From an uncultured Coriobacteriaceae bacterium (GTDB lineage Bacteria; Actinomycetota; Coriobacteriia; Coriobacteriales; QAMH01), in assembly GCA_902783925.1 (NCBI GenBank), contig CACZSV010000042.1:1-18491 (forward strand): DNA of 18,491 nt, given 5' to 3'. Shown here piece after piece: positions 15,120-18,491 of this stretch; the stretch's first letter is position 1, and the number at the start of each line of letters is the position of its first letter. The notes below the pieces were generated by a model. The model ran no database searches. It was not told the DNA's origin and saw nothing but the letters and a program-made list of their open reading frames with translations. Made by a program: the position numbers and the translations under genes.

Positions 15120-16505
15120 ATGTTTGAAAACCTATCCGAGAAACTCCAAAATGCCTTTTCGGGATTTAGATCGAAAGGCCATCTCACCGAAGATGACATC
15201 AATGCGGGTATCAAGGAAATCCGCATGGCCCTGCTCGAGGCAGACGTCAATTACAAGGTCGTCAAGGGGTTTACCAAACGTGTGAAGGAACGCTGCCTCA
15301 CGGCCGATGTCATGGACTCGCTTACGCCGGGTCAAAACGTCATCAAAATCGTACTCGACGAACTCACCGAGCTGCTGGGAGGCGAGACGGCGGAGCTCAC
15401 ATTCGGTAGCCGTATTCCAGGGGTTGTCATGCTTGTCGGCCTGCAGGGCTCGGGCAAAACGACGGCGGCTGCCAAGCTCGCTTATCGTTTGAAAAAGCAG
15501 GGTCATGTTCCCCTGCTCGTCGCATGCGACGTGTATCGTCCCGCTGCGGCCGACCAGCTACAGGCCCTTGGCGATGAGCAAGGCCTGCGTGTGTATCGCG
15601 GAGATGGCAAAGACCCTGTTCAGATTGCCAAAGAGGGCATTCGCGATGCAATTGACAACCTGCGCGACGTTGTCATCATCGACACTGCAGGCCGTCTGCA
15701 TGTGGATGATCAGATGATGGAAGAAGCCGTTGCCATTCGCGATGCGGTGGAGCCGGATCAGATTCTCATGGTCGTCGATGCCATGACTGGTCAGGACGTC
15801 GTAAATGTTGCTTCGGCCTTTGCCGAGCAGGTCGATTTCGATGGCGTCATCATGTCCAAGATGGACGGCGATGCACGTGGCGGCGGCGCGCTCTCCATCC
15901 GCGAGGTCACGGGCAAGCCCATCGAGTTCATCTCTGCGGGCGAGAAGCCCGATTCGCTCGAGGTGTTCCATCCGGACCGCATGGCAAAGCGCATACTCGG
16001 CATGGGTGATGTCGTTTCTGTCATCGAACGAGCAATTGAAGTGCAGGACAGGCAGATCGAGGAAGCCGAGGCCGAGCGCCTGGCGCGTGCCGAGTTCGAT
16101 TTCAACGACTTCCTCGAGATTATCAAGCAGACGCGCAAGATGGGTGGCATCGGCAAGCTCGTGAGCGCTCTTCCCGGCGGCGACCGCGCGCTGAATGCAG
16201 GCCAGGTCGACGAGCACGAGCTCGATCGCACCGAGGCCATCATCAACTCAATGACGGCCGAAGAGCGCCGCAAGCCCTCGATTCTCAACGGCTCGCGCAG
16301 ACAGCGTATCGCGCGCGGCTGCGGCATGTCTGTTCAACAGGTAAACCAGCTGGTTAAACGCTATAACGAGACGCGCAAGCAAATTAAGAAGGTAATGGTT
16401 TCGTTTAACGACCAGCAGGGCAAGAAGGGGAAGAGACGCCGCCGCCGCATGAGCATTCCGGGACTCGGCAATATCGATCTCAGCCAGTTCAAGGACATGA
16501 TGTAG
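15120..16505 (+). CDS. ffh: Signal recognition particle protein Ffh
   Basis: Binds signal sequences and 4.5S RNA, and with FtsY targets membrane proteins. The 461-aa protein has an N domain (MFENLSEKLQNAFSGF), then G1 GLQGSGKTTAAAKL (107-120), DVYRPAAADQLQ, DTAGRLH (188-194) and SKMDGDARGG (246-255). The M domain runs from about 325, with the RNA-binding SRRQRIARGCGMSVQQVN near 392-409. A basic stretch KKGKRRRRRM and SIPGLGNIDLSQFKDMM end it. The finger-loop region (MGGIGKLVSALPGG) has fewer methionines than E. coli Ffh. AAAGGAG, overlapping the ftsY stop, sits 7 bases before the ATG. No SRP RNA gene was found nearby. Confidence 0.97.
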   Translation: MFENLSEKLQNAFSGFRSKGHLTEDDINAGIKEIRMALLEADVNYKVVKGFTKRVKERCLTADVMDSLTPGQNVIKIVLDELTELLGGETAELTFGSRIPGVVMLVGLQGSGKTTAAAKLAYRLKKQGHVPLLVACDVYRPAAADQLQALGDEQGLRVYRGDGKDPVQIAKEGIRDAIDNLRDVVIIDTAGRLHVDDQMMEEAVAIRDAVEPDQILMVVDAMTGQDVVNVASAFAEQVDFDGVIMSKMDGDARGGGALSIREVTGKPIEFISAGEKPDSLEVFHPDRMAKRILGMGDVVSVIERAIEVQDRQIEEAEAERLARAEFDFNDFLEIIKQTRKMGGIGKLVSALPGGDRALNAGQVDEHELDRTEAIINSMTAEERRKPSILNGSRRQRIARGCGMSVQQVNQLVKRYNETRKQIKKVMVSFNDQQGKKGKRRRRRMSIPGLGNIDLSQFKDMM

Positions 16506-16524
16506 AAATTGACTTTTTGGGACT

Positions 16525-16591
16525 TTACGCGGGGAGGACGTCTGTCCGGGCTCAGGAAGAACTTCGCCAGGACAGGCGTCCTCCCCGCTAA
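16525..16591. repeat. Long imperfect palindrome between ffh and hypE
   Basis: GCGGGGAGGACGTCTGTCC (16529-16547) pairs with GGACAGGCGTCCTCCCCGC (16570-16588), a 19-bp stem with one G-U pair, and TTA/TAA extends the base by three pairs past one unpaired C. The 22-base loop may fold further (GGC with GCC). No T-run follows on either strand, so it is not a classical terminator. It could be a MITE-like or REP-like element, a small RNA, or an mRNA processing site. An RNase III cut is possible for so long a stem. Confidence 0.75.
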
Positions 16592-16623
16592 GATACTTGT
16601 GCATCTTTGAGAGGATGAAGTGC

Positions 16624-17640
16624 ATGCAGACAAGCGATACGGTGCTCATGGCTCATGGCAGCGGCGGCACCATGATGAGGGATATTATCGAGCAGCTGTT
16701 CTTTGAGGCATATGCTGGGGATACGCTCAAACGTGCAGACGACGCTGCGGCAATCGACATTTCAGCGGACCGCATCGCATTTTCCACCGACAGCTTCGTG
16801 GTGACACCGCATTTCTTCCCAGGTGGGGACATCGGTCATCTGGCTGTATGCGGAACGGTTAACGACGTAGCCACGAGCGGGGCGATTCCGCGCTATCTAT
16901 CTTGCGGCTTCGTGCTCGAAGAAGGGTATCCGCTCGAAGACCTGCGCCGCATCTGCGCTTCGATGGCAAAGACTGCAAAAGAGGCTGGCGTCGAGATCGT
17001 GACAGGCGATACAAAGGTCGTGAATCGTGGGCATGGAGATGGCGTCTACATTAACACGGCGGGAATCGGCGAGCTACGCAAAGGCGTCGACCTGTCCGGA
17101 TCGCACATCCAGCCAGGCGACAAAATTCTCGTGAGCGGCACGATTGGCGACCATGGCATCGCGATTATCTCCATGCGCGAAGAGCTCAGTTTCTCGACGG
17201 AAATCGAATCGGATGCAGCGCCGCTCAACCATATGATTACTGACGTGCTCGACGCATGTCCGGCAGGCAGCGTGCGCGCGTTTCGCGACCCGACGCGTGG
17301 GGGACTTGCCTCAACGCTCAACGAATTCGCCGAGGCAAGCGGGGTCGATATTCGCATCGAAGAAGACGAAGTGCCTGTGCACGATCAGGTTCGTGGCGCA
17401 TGCGAGATGCTCGGCTATGACGTGTTCCAGGTGGCCAACGAGGGAAAGATGGTATGCGTATGCGCACCGGAGGCTGCCGAGGCGGCGCTTGCGGCAATGC
17501 GTGCGAATAAGTACGGAGCCGATGCGGCGATCATTGGAGAGGCACTCGAGGGCGAAGGGCGTGTGTATCTGCGCACGGCCTTTGGCAGCGAGCGTATTCT
17601 TGATATGCTTGTGGGTGAGCAACTTCCACGAATCTGCTAA
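16624..17640 (+). CDS. hypE: Hydrogenase maturation factor HypE
   Basis: Dehydrates a carbamoyl group on its C-terminal cysteine to thiocyanate, which supplies the CN ligands of [NiFe]-hydrogenase. The 338-aa protein has the family hallmarks: MAHGSGGTMM at the start, ADDAAAI, STDSFVVTPHFFPGGDIG, VNDVATSGAIPRYLS, TGDTKVV, DPTRGGLASTLNEFA, and the terminal PRIC with the catalytic cysteine. The start at 16624 is preferred over the in-frame ATG at 16615, because GAGAGG (16609-16614) is 9 bases before it. No other hyp gene or hydrogenase gene is visible here; HypF and the CO-side proteins must be elsewhere. Confidence 0.95.
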   Translation: MQTSDTVLMAHGSGGTMMRDIIEQLFFEAYAGDTLKRADDAAAIDISADRIAFSTDSFVVTPHFFPGGDIGHLAVCGTVNDVATSGAIPRYLSCGFVLEEGYPLEDLRRICASMAKTAKEAGVEIVTGDTKVVNRGHGDGVYINTAGIGELRKGVDLSGSHIQPGDKILVSGTIGDHGIAIISMREELSFSTEIESDAAPLNHMITDVLDACPAGSVRAFRDPTRGGLASTLNEFAEASGVDIRIEEDEVPVHDQVRGACEMLGYDVFQVANEGKMVCVCAPEAAEAALAAMRANKYGADAAIIGEALEGEGRVYLRTAFGSERILDMLVGEQLPRIC

Positions 17641-17688
17641 TGGGATGACAAAGGAACAGTATCAGCTCTGGAAGAATAGGAGAGGCAT

Positions 17689-18491
17689 ATGAAGCGATTG
17701 CAAGGCATTAAAAAACTGGCGATTGCCCTTGTCGTTGCATTCAGCGCGATGGCGTTGATAATTCCTGCGACGTCCTTGGCAACTTCCGTGAATTCGCCGG
17801 ACAAGCCCGGAACGAGTGCCGGGTCTGTGAAGGACGCGAAAAAAGACACTCTGGTTATAGGTAAGGATATGCTTTCTGCTGGCCAAAGCATCGATCTAAA
17901 CAATCCGGAGGTCTATGCCAATCTATTTGCGGCGGGCAATTCCGTGAAGCTTTCGGGTGGCAAGATTGCCGCCGACGTCTTTGCCGCTGGTGATAGAGTC
18001 GAGATCGATCAGGCGATGGTCGGCAACAATGTATTTGCCGCGGGCAATTCGGTGACCTGCAACGCATCGGCTGCAGGGCAGGTGCTCCTTGCGGGAAATA
18101 GCGTTCGCTTAAATGGCCAGGCTGCGTATGCGAGCGCTGCGGGTAATTCCGTATTTGTTAGCGGTAGTTACTCCGGAGACGTGAACGTGTCAGGCGATTC
18201 TGTCACGATAGGCCCGGATACGGTAATTGATGGCACGCTCTACGTGCAATCTCCTTCAGAGCCGACAATTCCCTCAACGGCGAAAATTGCGAATTACAAG
18301 TACACGCATGGGACGAGTAGTTCCGCCGTGGCCGGTGGTTTTGCCGCTGCCATGATGGGCTTTCTCATGATGTTCGTTATCGCGGGCATTGTGGGCATCT
18401 TCGTATTTGCTCTCCTCGCGCTTTTGCTGGCGACGGACCGCCCGTTCGTTGCTGCGGGCAATGCGCTTCGCGCTCGTCCGGCGCGCGTGCT
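17689..18491 (+). CDS. Bactofilin-like repeat protein with signal peptide and membrane segment (3' end outside window)
   Basis: A 267-residue part of a longer protein; the frame is open to the window end. It starts MKRLQGIKKLAIALVVAFSA with a hydrophobic signal region ending near TSLA-T (around residue 31). Then come about 130 residues of short repeats around AAGNSV, LAGNSV, AAGDRV and SGDSVTI, spaced roughly 17-19 residues, as in the right-handed beta-helix of bactofilin/CcmA-type polymer-forming proteins. From about residue 217 a long hydrophobic stretch (MMGFLMMFVIAGIVGIFVFA) follows, then a basic segment. The topology puts the beta-helix outside the cytoplasm, unlike classical bactofilins. 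AGGAGAGG at 17678-17685 precedes the ATG. It lies 48 bases after hypE. Confidence 0.75.
   Translation, partial: MKRLQGIKKLAIALVVAFSAMALIIPATSLATSVNSPDKPGTSAGSVKDAKKDTLVIGKDMLSAGQSIDLNNPEVYANLFAAGNSVKLSGGKIAADVFAAGDRVEIDQAMVGNNVFAAGNSVTCNASAAGQVLLAGNSVRLNGQAAYASAAGNSVFVSGSYSGDVNVSGDSVTIGPDTVIDGTLYVQSPSEPTIPSTAKIANYKYTHGTSSSAVAGGFAAAMMGFLMMFVIAGIVGIFVFALLALLLATDRPFVAAGNALRARPARV

Noticed and set aside
16525..16591. SRP (4.5S) RNA gene directly after ffh
   Set aside because: The hairpin lacks the conserved symmetric and asymmetric loop pattern around a GGAA tetraloop with an AGCAG side, and it is shorter than bacterial SRP RNA.

Overview
The window is a gene-dense, roughly 58% G+C (by eye) bacterial chromosome segment. 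Gene content and order are typical of Actinomycetota. The ftsH-folE-folP run, a SepIVA-like coiled-coil gene beside yceD/DUF177, the rpmF/rnc/smc/ftsY/ffh series and the protein sequences together suggest class Coriobacteriia, perhaps an Eggerthellales gut anaerobe. That placement is an inference from family resemblance. No tRNA, rRNA, insertion sequence, prophage gene or CRISPR array was seen.

Layout. (1) 1-3950, plus strand: 3' part of ftsH, then folE and a folP-folK fusion (proteolysis, then folate synthesis). (2) 3951-4133: convergent intergenic spacer with a perfect 16-bp palindrome opening three tandem 31-bp repeats, and a hairpin at the end of the opposing gene. (3) 4134-6356, minus strand: a SepIVA-like coiled-coil gene, yceD (DUF177) and a 23S rRNA uracil-5-methyltransferase gene (RumA/RlmCD family), which look like one operon. 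(4) 6357-7704: an AT-rich spacer, a NimA-type flavin-binding protein (minus strand) and an unrecognised 177-aa gene (plus strand). This block sits between yceD and rpmF, which are neighbours in most bacteria. (5) 7835-9907, plus strand: rpmF with a strong terminator, then plsX and rnc behind a structured leader. (6) 10047-16505, plus strand: smc, ftsY and ffh, a chromosome-organisation and protein-targeting operon. (7) 16506-18491: a strong imperfect palindrome, a stand-alone hypE, and the 5' part of a membrane protein with bactofilin/CcmA-like repeats that runs off the window.

How the genes work together. Ffh and FtsY are the protein pair of the signal recognition particle pathway, delivering nascent membrane proteins to the translocon; FtsH later degrades faulty ones. 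L32, RNase III and the rRNA methyltransferase serve ribosome synthesis, PlsX starts phospholipid synthesis, and SMC and the SepIVA-like protein serve chromosome segregation and division. The window is therefore mostly core growth machinery.

Most unusual points: FtsY carries its acidic extension at the C-terminus, built from a near-identical 58-residue tandem duplication and closed by a short basic-aromatic tail; the normal yceD-rpmF unit is split and inverted; two sets of intergenic palindromic elements have no assigned role; and the last gene is a predicted secreted or membrane beta-helix protein. I did not find a clearly new defence or biosynthetic system.
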